DNA of 64,000 nucleotides from an uncultured Eubacteriales bacterium (GTDB lineage Bacteria; Bacillota; Clostridia; Peptostreptococcales; Anaerovoracaceae): positions 1-64,000 of the forward strand of contig CAJTYS010000022.1 of the NCBI GenBank assembly GCA_910583765.1, given 5' to 3'. Shown here piece after piece: positions 1 to 7,169 of the stretch. The stretch's first letter is position 1, and the number at the start of each line of letters is the position of its first letter. A program made the position numbers and the translations under genes. Below the pieces are notes generated by a model that was not told the DNA's origin, did no database searches, and was given only the letters and a program-made list of their open reading frames with translations.

Positions 1-6
1 GGTTTT

Positions 7-30
7 ACGCGACCTGCGCGTGCTTTTTTA
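7..30 (+). terminator. Possible terminator of an upstream gene
   Basis: A short hairpin (ACGCG / CGCGT, five pairs, five-base loop) is followed directly by GC and six T. It sits at the window edge, so the left arm may be longer than visible. It would end a plus-strand gene lying before the window. Confidence 0.4.
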
Positions 31-62
31 ATTATTCAACTGTCAAACTCCCGAGAAGCTTC

Positions 63-90
63 TTGACATCTCTCGCCCCTTTGCTATAAT
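63..90 (+). promoter_or_regulatory. Sigma-A promoter of the HAD gene
   Basis: Consensus -35 TTGACA (63-68) and consensus -10 TATAAT (85-90) are separated by 16 bases. Transcription would start near 97, giving a leader of about 50 bases before the ATG at 148, which has AGGAGG at 133-138. Both boxes match consensus fully, so constitutive expression is likely. Confidence 0.85.
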
Positions 91-147
91 CAAACCGTCT
101 ATATGTAGGACTCATATGATTCATCGTGATAAAGGAGGGCCAAAGGA

Positions 148-804
148 ATGGTTGAATGGAAAAGATTTAAAGGCGCGATCTTTGACATGGACGGCACGCT
201 GACAGATTCCATGTATATCTGGGACACTGCGGGAGAAACGTATCTGCGCAGTCAAGGAAAGGAACCAGCGCCGGATTTGCGAAAGCAGCTGCGTCCTCTC
301 AGCCTGGAGCAGGCAGCGGAGCTCTTTCAGGAACAATACGGGATCAGGGCTTCTGTGGATGAAATTTTAAAGAGTTTCGATGAAGTGGTGGAAAACGAAT
401 ACCGGTACCATGTGAAATTAAAATCCGGGGCCTTAGAACTGCTGGAGCATTTGAAAAAGCAGGGCCTGGAAATGACCGTTGCCACGTCTTCGCCCCGCGC
501 TATCGTTCTCATGGTCCTAAAGCGGCTGGGGATCCTGCCTTATTTTTCTCATGTGATCACCTGCGGTGACGTGGGTTTTGGAAAAGATCATCCCGCGGTC
601 TATGATCGGGCAGCGGAACTCATGGGTACGGACCCTGCAAGCACCTTGGTCTTTGAAGACGCGCTCCACGCAGTGACCACCGCGTCCAAGGCGGGTTATT
701 TTGTGGTTGGGGTTTATGATGAAAGCGAAGGAATCAATGAAGAGCAGATCATGCCTTTATGCAGCCTTTATTTGAAATCTCTGGAAGAATTTTCTATGGA
801 TTAA
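148..804 (+). CDS. HAD-superfamily hydrolase (phosphatase/phosphoglucomutase-like, subclass IA)
   Basis: Haloacid dehalogenase-fold phosphotransferase that hydrolyses or isomerises a small phosphorylated metabolite in the cytosol; the substrate cannot be read from sequence. All four HAD motifs are present: DMDGTLTD at residues 13-20 (nucleophile D13, acid/base D15), the Thr/Ser motif at 112-114 (ATSS), the Lys motif at K146 (GKDHP) and the metal-binding acidic pair E170-D171. The helical cap between motifs I and II, about residues 20-90, is of the beta-phosphoglucomutase/YniC type. Length of 218 residues is normal. The start ATG has an AGGAGG site nine bases upstream and a consensus promoter. 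No terminator is visible before the toxin gene that follows. Confidence 0.85.
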   Translation: MVEWKRFKGAIFDMDGTLTDSMYIWDTAGETYLRSQGKEPAPDLRKQLRPLSLEQAAELFQEQYGIRASVDEILKSFDEVVENEYRYHVKLKSGALELLEHLKKQGLEMTVATSSPRAIVLMVLKRLGILPYFSHVITCGDVGFGKDHPAVYDRAAELMGTDPASTLVFEDALHAVTTASKAGYFVVGVYDESEGINEEQIMPLCSLYLKSLEEFSMD

Positions 805-816
805 ACTACAAGTTCA

Positions 817-845
817 TAGACATGAAACGCATATCGTTGTATACT
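817..845 (+). promoter_or_regulatory. Sigma-A promoter of the type I toxin mRNA
   Basis: TAGACA (817-822), 17-base spacer, TATACT (840-845). The mRNA would start near 852, just before the box GTGCTACC (853-860), which begins a small hairpin CTACC/GGTAG. The boxes GTGCTACC (853-860) and CGGTTAGCCA (874-883) recur in the same order at the 5' end of the antitoxin RNA, as the direct repeats do in the par (fst) locus of plasmid pAD1. Confidence 0.75.
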
Positions 846-943
846 ATTATTAGTGCTACCAATGTTCGGTAGGCGGTTAGCCACGTCCGTTACTGCTGCA
901 ATTATGGTGAAAAACCCAAATCGCAAAGCAGGAGGTGGTAAGT

Positions 944-1027
944 ATTTCTACATATGAAGAAATGATGGTACTGATCGGCATGGCTATGCTGATCGTAACG
1001 ATTTTGGATTATACAAAGAAAAAATAA
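944..1027 (+). CDS. Putative holin-like type I toxin (Fst/TxpA type), 27 residues
   Basis: Small membrane toxin resembling the Firmicute holin-like toxins that depolarise or damage the membrane. The product has a polar start (STYEE, matching the family's typical S-T-Y-E opening), one hydrophobic helix of about 15 residues, then a polar and basic end (DYTKKK). AGGAGG lies at 930-935; eight bases downstream, exactly where the start should be, is ATT (944-946) rather than ATG/GTG/TTG. The only in-frame GTG (935) overlaps the ribosome site, and the first ATG (962) is too far. Either ATT is used inefficiently, as in infC, or the toxin is weakened. The stop codon lies inside the terminator hairpin. 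Too short for ordinary gene callers. The type I assignment rests on this peptide plus the convergent antisense RNA. Confidence 0.65.
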   Translation: MSTYEEMMVLIGMAMLIVTILDYTKKK

Positions 1028-1098
1028 CCGCCCTCTAGCCCAGGATACGGTTATTTTTTAACCAACACTGGCTAACCGTCTATCGGTAGCACTTTCTA
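1018..1098 (-). ncRNA. Antisense antitoxin RNA of the type I system (copy 1)
   Basis: An RNA of about 80 nucleotides is predicted from the promoter at 1105-1133. It starts near 1098, carries the boxes GTGCTACC (complement of 1085-1092) and CGGTTAGCCA (complement of 1069-1078), both also present in the toxin leader, and ends at the shared terminator, where it is fully complementary to the toxin mRNA 3' end. This matches RNA II of the pAD1 par system: pairing at the terminator loop and at the direct repeats blocks toxin translation. No ORF is expected in it. Confidence 0.7.
1019..1059. terminator. Bidirectional terminator shared by toxin mRNA and antitoxin RNA
   Basis: Arms AAAAAATAACCG (1019-1030) and CGGTTATTTTTT (1048-1059) form a 12-pair stem with a 17-base loop. 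Runs of T flank it on both strands, so it can end transcripts from either side. It overlaps the last two codons and stop of the toxin. Confidence 0.8.
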
Positions 1099-1104
1099 TT
1101 TATT

Positions 1105-1133
1105 AATATATCGTCCTGCCGATAAAATGTCAA
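1105..1133 (-). promoter_or_regulatory. Sigma-A promoter of antitoxin RNA, copy 1
   Basis: Read on the minus strand: TTGACA (1133-1128), 17-base spacer, TATATT (1110-1105). The -35 is perfect and the -10 has one mismatch, stronger than the toxin promoter, as expected where a short-lived antitoxin RNA must be in excess. Confidence 0.8.
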
Positions 1134-1303
1134 CCGTTTTTTCAAAAATGAAAAAGATAACCAGATGAAAGGAAAACAGAAATTGCTGCGATCAACCAGT
1201 AATGCTTGCATTTTTTCGACTATTGCTATAATATAATAAGTAATTTGCTCGGAAAAATTAGAATCATAGTTTCTATTTTTAGATAAAACTACGGAGGTAT
1301 TTC

Positions 1304-2764
1304 ATGTCTATTGTAAGTGATGAGCGGATCATTAAAGTATTGCGGCAATATAATCCCTGGTGGCGAACACCCCTGGCGATCAAAGAAGAAACAAAACCAC
1401 AAAAAAGGTTAGTCTATGATGAAGCGCTCCGGATGTTGACACACAAAAGCATTCGCCGTTTTGTCGTGCTTTCCGGTGTCAGACGCGTAGGCAAGACTAC
1501 GCTCATGTATCAGATCATCGACCATTTGCTTGATGAAGGGGTGGATCCAAAAAATATTTTTTATGTGACTTTTGATAATCCGATCCTCAAACTTGTCAAT
1601 GTGGAGGCGGTTTTATCTATTTATGAATCCTTGTATCCCCTTGCGGGAACAAGATATGTTTTCTTTGACGAAATACAGTATACGGAGCATTGGGAGCTTT
1701 GGATGAAAGTCATTTATGATAATAGAAAAGACATTCGGTTAATGGCAACAGGCTCAGCGAGTCCGATCTTGGAAAAGGGCTCTGCGGACAGCGGCACAGG
1801 CAGATGGAGCGTCCTAAAGATCCCCACCCTATCATTTTATGAATATTGTAAACTACTAGAGCTTGATATGCCCCCGCTGCCGGAAAAGCCGCGCCTTTCC
1901 CAGCTCGTAAAAATGGACCATCCTCAGCTTGGCGATTTGATGAGCAGGTTCACGCCTTTGCAAAACCATTTTAATCGTTATTTGACCATTGGCGGTTTTC
2001 CGGAACTCGTGTTGTCTGATGATGATATGTACGCCCAAAGGATGCTCCGCGAAGATGTAGTGGACAAGGTCATCAAGCGCGATGTCCTGACCCTCTTTCA
2101 TATCCGCAGCCCACTGTTGATGGAAAAGCTGTTCCTATATCTCTGCATGACTTCAACTGAGATTTTCAGTGCCACCACAGCAGCAAAAGAACTGGAGAAC
2201 ACTTCAGTGGCCACCATTGACAGCTATATCAGCGCCCTGGAAATGTCCAATCTCATTTACTTAGCGAAGCCTATGGCCGTGGGCAGTAAAGGTGCGCTAA
2301 AGGGCAAACCTAAAATCTTTATTGCTGATACCGCAATCCGCAACGCAGTGTTAATGATCGATGACGCATTGTCAGAAGAGAGTGAGCTGGGTGCCATGGT
2401 CGAAACCGCGGTTTACAAGCATATAGTATCATTTTATCAGGGCAGCACAGCGCAGATCGGGTATTTTAGAAAGGCAAAGGACAATCAGAAAGAAGTCGAT
2501 GTGGTTGTGGAACTCCCCCGCCAGAAGATCCTCTGTGAAGTAAAGTATCGCAATCAATCCCATGTTCCTGCCACAGATGCCATTGTGGAATTGTGCCGGG
2601 ATGAAAAGGCCAAAGTAACGAATGCTTTTCTCGTCACAAAGCATCTGGACGATTTTGGAATTTCAAAGCATGAAACGAGCACGCCGATTTTACGTGTACC
2701 CGCAATCGTCTTCCTTTACCTCTTGGGCCAGATGGAAGCCGAGGGGCTGAATGGAAAAATATAG
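1304..2764 (+). CDS. AAA family ATPase with C-terminal DUF4143 (PD-(D/E)XK-like) domain
   Basis: A P-loop ATPase of the large prokaryotic AAA_14/DUF4143 family. Visible motifs: Walker A at residues 58-66 (GVRRVGKTT), Walker B at 119-125 (VFFDEIQ), a sensor-like ATGS at 149-152, and a C-terminal domain with D399 (EVDVV) and E412/K414 (CEVKYR), the pattern of a restriction-endonuclease-fold core. Members are common in variable genome regions; their role is mostly unknown. At 486 residues it is slightly longer than the usual 390-460. GGAGGT lies five bases before the ATG. The gene is single, AT-richer in its leader than its neighbours, and lies exactly between two copies of the antitoxin repeat, which suggests acquisition or a duplication event. 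It could be a regulator or defence-like ATPase; no partner gene is adjacent. Confidence 0.8.
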   Translation: MSIVSDERIIKVLRQYNPWWRTPLAIKEETKPQKRLVYDEALRMLTHKSIRRFVVLSGVRRVGKTTLMYQIIDHLLDEGVDPKNIFYVTFDNPILKLVNVEAVLSIYESLYPLAGTRYVFFDEIQYTEHWELWMKVIYDNRKDIRLMATGSASPILEKGSADSGTGRWSVLKIPTLSFYEYCKLLELDMPPLPEKPRLSQLVKMDHPQLGDLMSRFTPLQNHFNRYLTIGGFPELVLSDDDMYAQRMLREDVVDKVIKRDVLTLFHIRSPLLMEKLFLYLCMTSTEIFSATTAAKELENTSVATIDSYISALEMSNLIYLAKPMAVGSKGALKGKPKIFIADTAIRNAVLMIDDALSEESELGAMVETAVYKHIVSFYQGSTAQIGYFRKAKDNQKEVDVVVELPRQKILCEVKYRNQSHVPATDAIVELCRDEKAKVTNAFLVTKHLDDFGISKHETSTPILRVPAIVFLYLLGQMEAEGLNGKI

Positions 2765-2774
2765 CCTAACACCT

Positions 2775-2831
2775 ATGATCGGCATGGCTATGCTGATCGT
2801 AACGATTTTGGATTATACAAAGAAAAAATAA
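2775..2831 (+). pseudogene. 5'-truncated type I toxin remnant
   Basis: In frame from ATG 2775 to the TAA at 2829-2831, the sequence repeats residues 10-27 of the toxin (IGMAMLIVT...DYTKKK). The first nine codons, leader and ribosome site are replaced by the ATPase gene end. It is best read as a relic rather than an expressed gene. Confidence 0.6.
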
Positions 2832-2901
2832 CCGCCCTCTAGCCCAGGATACGGTTATTTTGACTGTAACCGGCTAACCGTCTATCGGTAGCACTTTCTA
2901 T
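2822..2901 (-). ncRNA. Antitoxin RNA, second (orphan) copy
   Basis: Predicted RNA of about 80 nucleotides from the promoter at 2908-2936, ending at the terminator 2823-2863. It retains the GTGCTACC and CGGTTAGCC boxes and full complementarity to the toxin 3' end, so it could act in trans on the intact toxin mRNA of copy 1. Read-through from the hydantoinase operon would also transcribe it. Confidence 0.6.
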
Positions 2902-2907
2902 CTATAT

Positions 2908-2936
2908 AATATATCGTCCTGCCGATAAAATGTCAA
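2908..2936 (-). promoter_or_regulatory. Sigma-A promoter of antitoxin RNA, copy 2
   Basis: Minus strand: TTGACA (2936-2931), 17-base spacer, TATATT (2913-2908). Both boxes and the spacer are preserved relative to copy 1, although flanking bases differ, which argues that this promoter is still functional. Confidence 0.75.
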
Positions 2937-2953
2937 CCGTTTTTTCTATATCG

Positions 2954-4924
2954 TTATACTTCCTTTACATTCTGCAAAGCGGTTCCCGTGCCTGTGATCA
3001 CTAGTTTGGTGCCCATATAGGTGTTTTCTCCGCCTTCTGCTGTTTCAACCAAGACGTCTGAGGGCTTTTCTTCGATCTTCCAGCTGTGATACCCTGCGTC
3101 CATGAGCTGATGTTGGATGTGCTTGCGCCCTTCATGGATGGCGTAGAACATGGCCTCATCTTTAGTTCCGTATACTTTTCTCTCCCAAGGCGCGTTTAAA
3201 ATGAATCTGTCACCATCCACGCTAATGAGCAGCTCCACGGTTTCGATCACCTGTCCCACAGCCGCGCCATAGGCATTTGCCACATCTGCGTTTTCCGGCA
3301 CCATGACCTTGGCGTCCAGCAGCTTTCCTGCCTCTGCTACCCAGGCCTTAGCCGGTGCGCCGAGGGCCACCACTGGCTTGTTCAAACGCAGCATTGGTTT
3401 TAACAGAGAAGCGCCGCTGCTCCGAAACGCCAGTTCCATCAAATACATGGCCTCTTCGCTTTCCTCAATGGAAAATTTCTTTCCGTCAAAATCAGCTCCG
3501 CTCTGAACACAGCACATTGCCATTTTCTCATAGATCATGGTTTCCGCCATGTCTAGGAACTTGGAAACCGGAATCTCTTTTCGCTTGGCTAAGATTTCCA
3601 CTCCAGCCTGCGCAATGTCCCTGTCCCATTCCAGATACCTGCCCCTGACATGGAGAATATCCGTAGGTGTCACAGATATTCTCGCCAGGATGCCGGATTC
3701 AACCAAAGGTGTTAAATCTATGGTTTCAGGAGCCTTCCCAACTGCCCTCGCCAAATACGTCAAGCTATGGGGGCCGTCCTGAAGCTTTTCCATGATCTTG
3801 TGCTCCTCTGGAGAAGCGTCTTTTGGAAGCTGGCCGCCTACGTACAAGTAACAGTCCGCTTCCTGTTCAAAGTAAACCTTATATTCTCCTACTCTGCGGA
3901 AACTCTTCAATTCATGGCGCAGATAAGGGTATCGATGTCCCATGACGCACAGGGGCCATACTTTTTGTGGCCCGATCTGTAAATTTCCAGATCTGTCTAG
4001 ACACATCCGGCTGTCTCCGCCCAAGCCAAAAGTAGAAATTTCCACTGCCTGTACCCGGGTGAACCATCCGCCTACCTTGGCGCCTTTTTTCCTGATATTC
4101 ACGATCCCGTCTGAAACATTGGCAATATCCGTAGTGGTGCCGCCCATGTCCAGGACAATGCCGTCCTTTTCTCCTGTGAGCGCGAGTCCGCCGATAACGC
4201 TGGCTGCTGGCCCTGACAAAATCGTTTCAATGGGCCGCTCTTTTGCCATGGCCTCTGTCATCAGGGTGCCATCGCCCTTTACGATCATCACCGGCGCATG
4301 AATGGATTGTTCCTGTAAAACAGTCTTCGTTGTTTTGAGAAGTTCATTGATGATCGGGATCAGCCGTCCGTTGAGAACCGCTGTCACCGTTCTATAATGA
4401 AAGCCTAAGGCTGAGGTCAGCTGATGGGCGCATACCACTGGGACGCCTAGAATCTCGTCTGCCAAACGGCGGATCTCCTGCTCGTGCTTTGGATTTCGCA
4501 CGCTGGCATAGGCAGAAACAGCAAGCGCCTCCACTTTTCCCTTCATGCTTTCCAAAACCTGGCGCAGCTCGTCTCGATCCAGATCTTCTGCCAGTCTGCC
4601 CATGATGTCAAAGCTGCCTTTGATCTTCACAGTCATTTCTGCTGGGACTTCATCCTCCAGGTCCATCCCCATATAAATCAATCCCACTTTTGCCCCTCTT
4701 CCCTCTATAATGGCATTGGTGGCCAGAGTAGTGGAAAGAGACACCAGGGAAATTTCTGCTACATTCTGAAAGTCCAGATTTTCCATGCAATTTTTGATTC
4801 CAATGGTCAAATCTTCTTTTGTGGTCAGTGCCTTGGCCTTACAAACAATGGCATGCGTTGAAGCGTCAACAATGACACCATCTGTGTAAGTGCCGCCTGT
4901 GTCCATGCCTAAAATAAACGACAT
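2954..4924 (-). CDS. Hydantoinase/oxoprolinase family protein (HyuA-like)
   Basis: ATP-dependent amidohydrolase/carboxylase-type subunit related to hydantoinase A, 5-oxoprolinase and acetone carboxylase beta. The N-terminal actin-like nucleotide-binding motif DTGGTYTDG is at residues 8-16 and a second phosphate-binding segment (LDMGGTTTDIA) near 257-267; the Hydant_A_N domain is followed by the Hydantoinase_A domain. About 656 residues, normal for HyuA. I place the start at ATG 4924 because AGGAAGGG lies seven bases upstream; an in-frame TTG at 4930 is the alternative. The partner HyuB subunit is absent, so it may act alone, as many clostridial members appear to. It follows an OPA-type transporter and probably acts on its substrate. 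Which amide or keto compound is used cannot be told. Confidence 0.75.
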   Translation of the reverse strand: MSFILGMDTGGTYTDGVIVDASTHAIVCKAKALTTKEDLTIGIKNCMENLDFQNVAEISLVSLSTTLATNAIIEGRGAKVGLIYMGMDLEDEVPAEMTVKIKGSFDIMGRLAEDLDRDELRQVLESMKGKVEALAVSAYASVRNPKHEQEIRRLADEILGVPVVCAHQLTSALGFHYRTVTAVLNGRLIPIINELLKTTKTVLQEQSIHAPVMIVKGDGTLMTEAMAKERPIETILSGPAASVIGGLALTGEKDGIVLDMGGTTTDIANVSDGIVNIRKKGAKVGGWFTRVQAVEISTFGLGGDSRMCLDRSGNLQIGPQKVWPLCVMGHRYPYLRHELKSFRRVGEYKVYFEQEADCYLYVGGQLPKDASPEEHKIMEKLQDGPHSLTYLARAVGKAPETIDLTPLVESGILARISVTPTDILHVRGRYLEWDRDIAQAGVEILAKRKEIPVSKFLDMAETMIYEKMAMCCVQSGADFDGKKFSIEESEEAMYLMELAFRSSGASLLKPMLRLNKPVVALGAPAKAWVAEAGKLLDAKVMVPENADVANAYGAAVGQVIETVELLISVDGDRFILNAPWERKVYGTKDEAMFYAIHEGRKHIQHQLMDAGYHSWKIEEKPSDVLVETAEGGENTYMGTKLVITGTGTALQNVKEV

Positions 4925-4960
4925 CCGCAAGCCCTTCCTTTCTCGTTTCCTGGGTTTATG

Positions 4961-5032
4961 TTAAACCTCCCGCCGCTCTTTTTCAAGATGCCGCGCCATT
5001 TCTTTAACCAAACTTATAGTTTTGTTCGTCAC
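4961..5032 (-). CDS. Possible 23-residue small protein coupled to the MFS gene
   Basis: A GTG (5032-5030) overlaps the MFS stop codon in a GTGA arrangement and is preceded six bases upstream by a full GGAGGT site inside the MFS 3' end. The frame gives a short amphipathic, charged peptide (TNKTISLVKEMARHLEKERREV after the start) and stops at TAA 4961-4963, about 35 bases before the hydantoinase start. The strong ribosome site and stop/start overlap argue for translation. I do not recognise the peptide; it could be a small regulatory subunit of the transporter or simply a coupling leader. Confidence 0.4.
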   Translation of the reverse strand: MTNKTISLVKEMARHLEKERREV

Positions 5033-6306
5033 TCTCTGACCTCCGGCACCACGACCGTGTTCTTTTTGCTGATGACCATCCCGCAGATCACCATGCACAC
5101 GCACAGCAATTCCATGACAATGAAAACAGTCATGGAGTCTTGGAAAAATCGCATGGCAGCAGGAAACAGAACGCCTTCCGCGCAGGCCCCCAGATAAGCG
5201 AAACTATTGAGGATCCCTGCCGCTGTTCCCGCGAACACTCTGCATCCTTGATCAATGGCATGGAGCCAAAGAATGCCGTTGATCCCATAGAGAGCAAAGC
5301 CAGTGAAAAAGATCCCTACCAGCACGGTCTGTGAATTGGTGATCATGGGGAAAATGATCACCAGCGCTCCGCATAAGGCTGCCATGGCCGTGACAATGAG
5401 GCCCTTGTTGTCAAACAGCTTTGTTCCTGCGCCCCATGTGATGATCAGAGTCCCGAAGGCCATGCCCACCGGCAGTGTCAGATTGGAAAACGTCTCGCTG
5501 AGAATAGCGCTTCCATTTTGCTCCGCGTAGTAGAATGGAATCCAGTTGAGCAGTCCATATCTGCAAGTGCTGGAAAGCATGGCCACCCCGCACCACCAAA
5601 GAAACTTTTTCTGTGTCAGGATGTGCTTCCAGGGCAGTTTCCCGGAGTCCGCGATCTCCCTTAGTTCTGCCTCCCGCTCTATATGGTGGGGCTTTTTCAT
5701 CTCATATGGCCGCAGCCCTTTATCTTCCGGCCGTTCCACGGCCAGCACCCAAAACACGCACACAAAGACCAACAGCAAAACCATGGGAATGACAAAATTC
5801 ATGCGCCAATCCAAGGCAGGCCACAGCAAAGCAATGATGGAAGGCAGCACATATGCGGTAGTATGAGACATGCCGGAGAAAAAATTGGCAATGCCCACGC
5901 CTTTTCCCCGCTCTCCCTCTTTCCACCAATTGGCCAGAAGGCTGATGCCCCCAACCCAGATCATGCTCTGAAAATATCCGTTTGCCAGCCAAAGGCAGAG
6001 GATGGGCTGCCACTGGGTCTGCAGAGAAATGAACATATTGAGAAAGCTAGACGCGCTGCCGCCGATCACCAGGGCGCTCTTGGCTCCAAAGCGGTCTGCC
6101 AAGTAACCGTTGATAAAACTACCCACCGCATAGGCGAGGAACACACTGATATTGATCAGCTCCTGCTGGTGCCCAGTGAAAGCGAGTTCTTGGGACATTT
6201 CATCCATCATATGATTCACATTGAATCTCCCTAAATACACCAGATTGTACATCAAGGCAAAGGTGATCAAGCTGATCCATTTATATTTCTGAAACCTTGT
6301 TTCCAT
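5029..6306 (-). CDS. MFS transporter, organophosphate:phosphate antiporter (OPA)-like
   Basis: Twelve-segment major facilitator resembling the OPA group (GlpT/UhpT/UhpC): the opening FALMYNLVYLGRFNVN, the early motif GYLADRFGAK (about residues 67-76) and an internal WWKEGERGKGVG stretch after helix 4 are typical. 425 residues, normal length. It would carry an organic anion or phosphorylated solute across the membrane; substrate not predictable. It is followed by a tiny coupled ORF and the hydantoinase-family gene, so uptake and hydrolysis of one compound is a reasonable guess. The upstream 6307-6430 region shows no clear promoter; a strong terminator separates it from hpf. Confidence 0.75.
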   Translation of the reverse strand: METRFQKYKWISLITFALMYNLVYLGRFNVNHMMDEMSQELAFTGHQQELINISVFLAYAVGSFINGYLADRFGAKSALVIGGSASSFLNMFISLQTQWQPILCLWLANGYFQSMIWVGGISLLANWWKEGERGKGVGIANFFSGMSHTTAYVLPSIIALLWPALDWRMNFVIPMVLLLVFVCVFWVLAVERPEDKGLRPYEMKKPHHIEREAELREIADSGKLPWKHILTQKKFLWWCGVAMLSSTCRYGLLNWIPFYYAEQNGSAILSETFSNLTLPVGMAFGTLIITWGAGTKLFDNKGLIVTAMAALCGALVIIFPMITNSQTVLVGIFFTGFALYGINGILWLHAIDQGCRVFAGTAAGILNSFAYLGACAEGVLFPAAMRFFQDSMTVFIVMELLCVCMVICGMVISKKNTVVVPEVRE

Positions 6307-6434
6307 CCAAAAGCCCCCTTCTCTTCAGATCACGTCCAGGCAATGCCGTCTTTTTGCGTTCCTTGCTCCAAGACGTTCCTGAAAGCGCCAGCAAAAAAGC
6401 CTGTGCCGCAGCGATTCCCATGGCGCGCGCTCTG

Positions 6435-6464
6435 AAAAAGCGTCGGGCTTTCCCGACGCTTTTT
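6435..6464. terminator. Strong bidirectional terminator after hpf
   Basis: AAAAAGCGTCGGG (6435-6447), loop CTTT, CCCGACGCTTTTT (6452-6464): a perfect 13-pair stem with poly-A/poly-T flanks. On the minus strand it ends the hpf transcript (stop at 6525) and insulates the MFS gene. Confidence 0.85.
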
Positions 6465-6524
6465 TGCTTGCTTTATTGACTTGTTCCGTCAATTCTTTCC
6501 TGCACCAGGCATGCTGCCCTGCTT

Positions 6525-7052
6525 TTAATACGCAGTTTCCAAAAGTCCGTAGTCCTTGTCGTTTCTCTTGTAAACAACGCCTACGCTGTCTGTTTCCATG
6601 TTAAGGAACACAAAGAAATTGTGCTCCAGCAGTTCCATCTGCACGACTGCTTCATCCACGGTCATAGGCACCAGATCAAACTTTTTCCTCTTCACTACCT
6701 GGATTTCTTCCTGCTCTTCTTCGATCTCAGGCAGTTCGGTGAAGGCAAAATCCTTGTGGTCTTTATACTTTCTCTGGAGCTTTGTCTTGAATTTGGACAT
6801 CTGCCTGGACAGCTTTTCCACCACTCTGTCAACGCCATCATACGGATCGTTTGTCAGGACTTCTGCCCGGAAAATCGTCCCCTTTGTGTTGATGGTGGCC
6901 TCGACCTTATATTTTCCCTTCTCCTTCATGGTCATAACGTTCGCTGTGATTTCATTGGAAAAGTATTTATCCAGCTTCGCAAATTTCTTTTCAATTGTTT
7001 CCTTCAGTTTTTCACTGGCATTGTAGTTTCTGCTATTAATAACAATTTTCAT
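6525..7052 (-). CDS. hpf: Ribosome hibernation-promoting factor, long form
   Basis: Binds the 30S subunit in stationary phase and drives formation of inactive 100S ribosome dimers. The N-terminal domain (about residues 1-95) has the sigma-54 modulation/RaiA fold pattern, starting MKIVINSRNYNASEKLKE; a linker of acidic residues (IEEEQEEIQ) leads to the C-terminal dimerisation domain (about 115-175) that defines the long form of Firmicutes. 175 residues, as expected. AAGGAGG lies eight bases before the ATG. It has its own promoter at 7114-7143 and its own terminator, so it is monocistronic. Confidence 0.93.
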   Translation of the reverse strand: MKIVINSRNYNASEKLKETIEKKFAKLDKYFSNEITANVMTMKEKGKYKVEATINTKGTIFRAEVLTNDPYDGVDRVVEKLSRQMSKFKTKLQRKYKDHKDFAFTELPEIEEEQEEIQVVKRKKFDLVPMTVDEAVVQMELLEHNFFVFLNMETDSVGVVYKRNDKDYGLLETAY

Positions 7053-7113
7053 ACCCGTAACCTCCTTGCTGTAATCCGGCGGTGCCGTTATCTTTGTTTT
7101 GGTATTGCTACAT

Positions 7114-7143
7114 ATTATACCATGGATTCCCTCTAATGTACAA
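7114..7143 (-). promoter_or_regulatory. Sigma-A-type promoter of hpf
   Basis: Minus strand: TTGTAC (7143-7138), 18-base spacer, consensus TATAAT (7119-7114). Leader of about 55 bases. No sigma-B or sigma-H box was recognised. Confidence 0.6.
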
Positions 7144-7169
7144 TGTTATCCAATCTATTTCTTCATTTT

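Larger units (their letters stand above)
972..1143. repeat. Direct repeat copy 1 (toxin 3' end + antitoxin gene)
   Basis: This stretch of about 172 bases recurs at 2776-2946 in the same orientation. The first 80 bases (toxin codons 10-27 and the terminator) appear identical; differences are concentrated in the short stretch after the terminator and in a few bases around the antitoxin -10. The two copies bracket the ATPase gene at 1304-2764. Confidence 0.85.
2776..2946. repeat. Direct repeat copy 2 (truncated toxin remnant + antitoxin gene)
   Basis: Second copy of the unit at 972-1143. It begins at toxin codon 10, so it lacks toxin leader, promoter and ribosome site; an ATG created at 2775 could only give an 18-residue fragment without a Shine-Dalgarno site. 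The terminator (2823-2863), direct-repeat boxes and antitoxin promoter are intact. It starts 12 bases after the ATPase stop codon. Confidence 0.85.
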
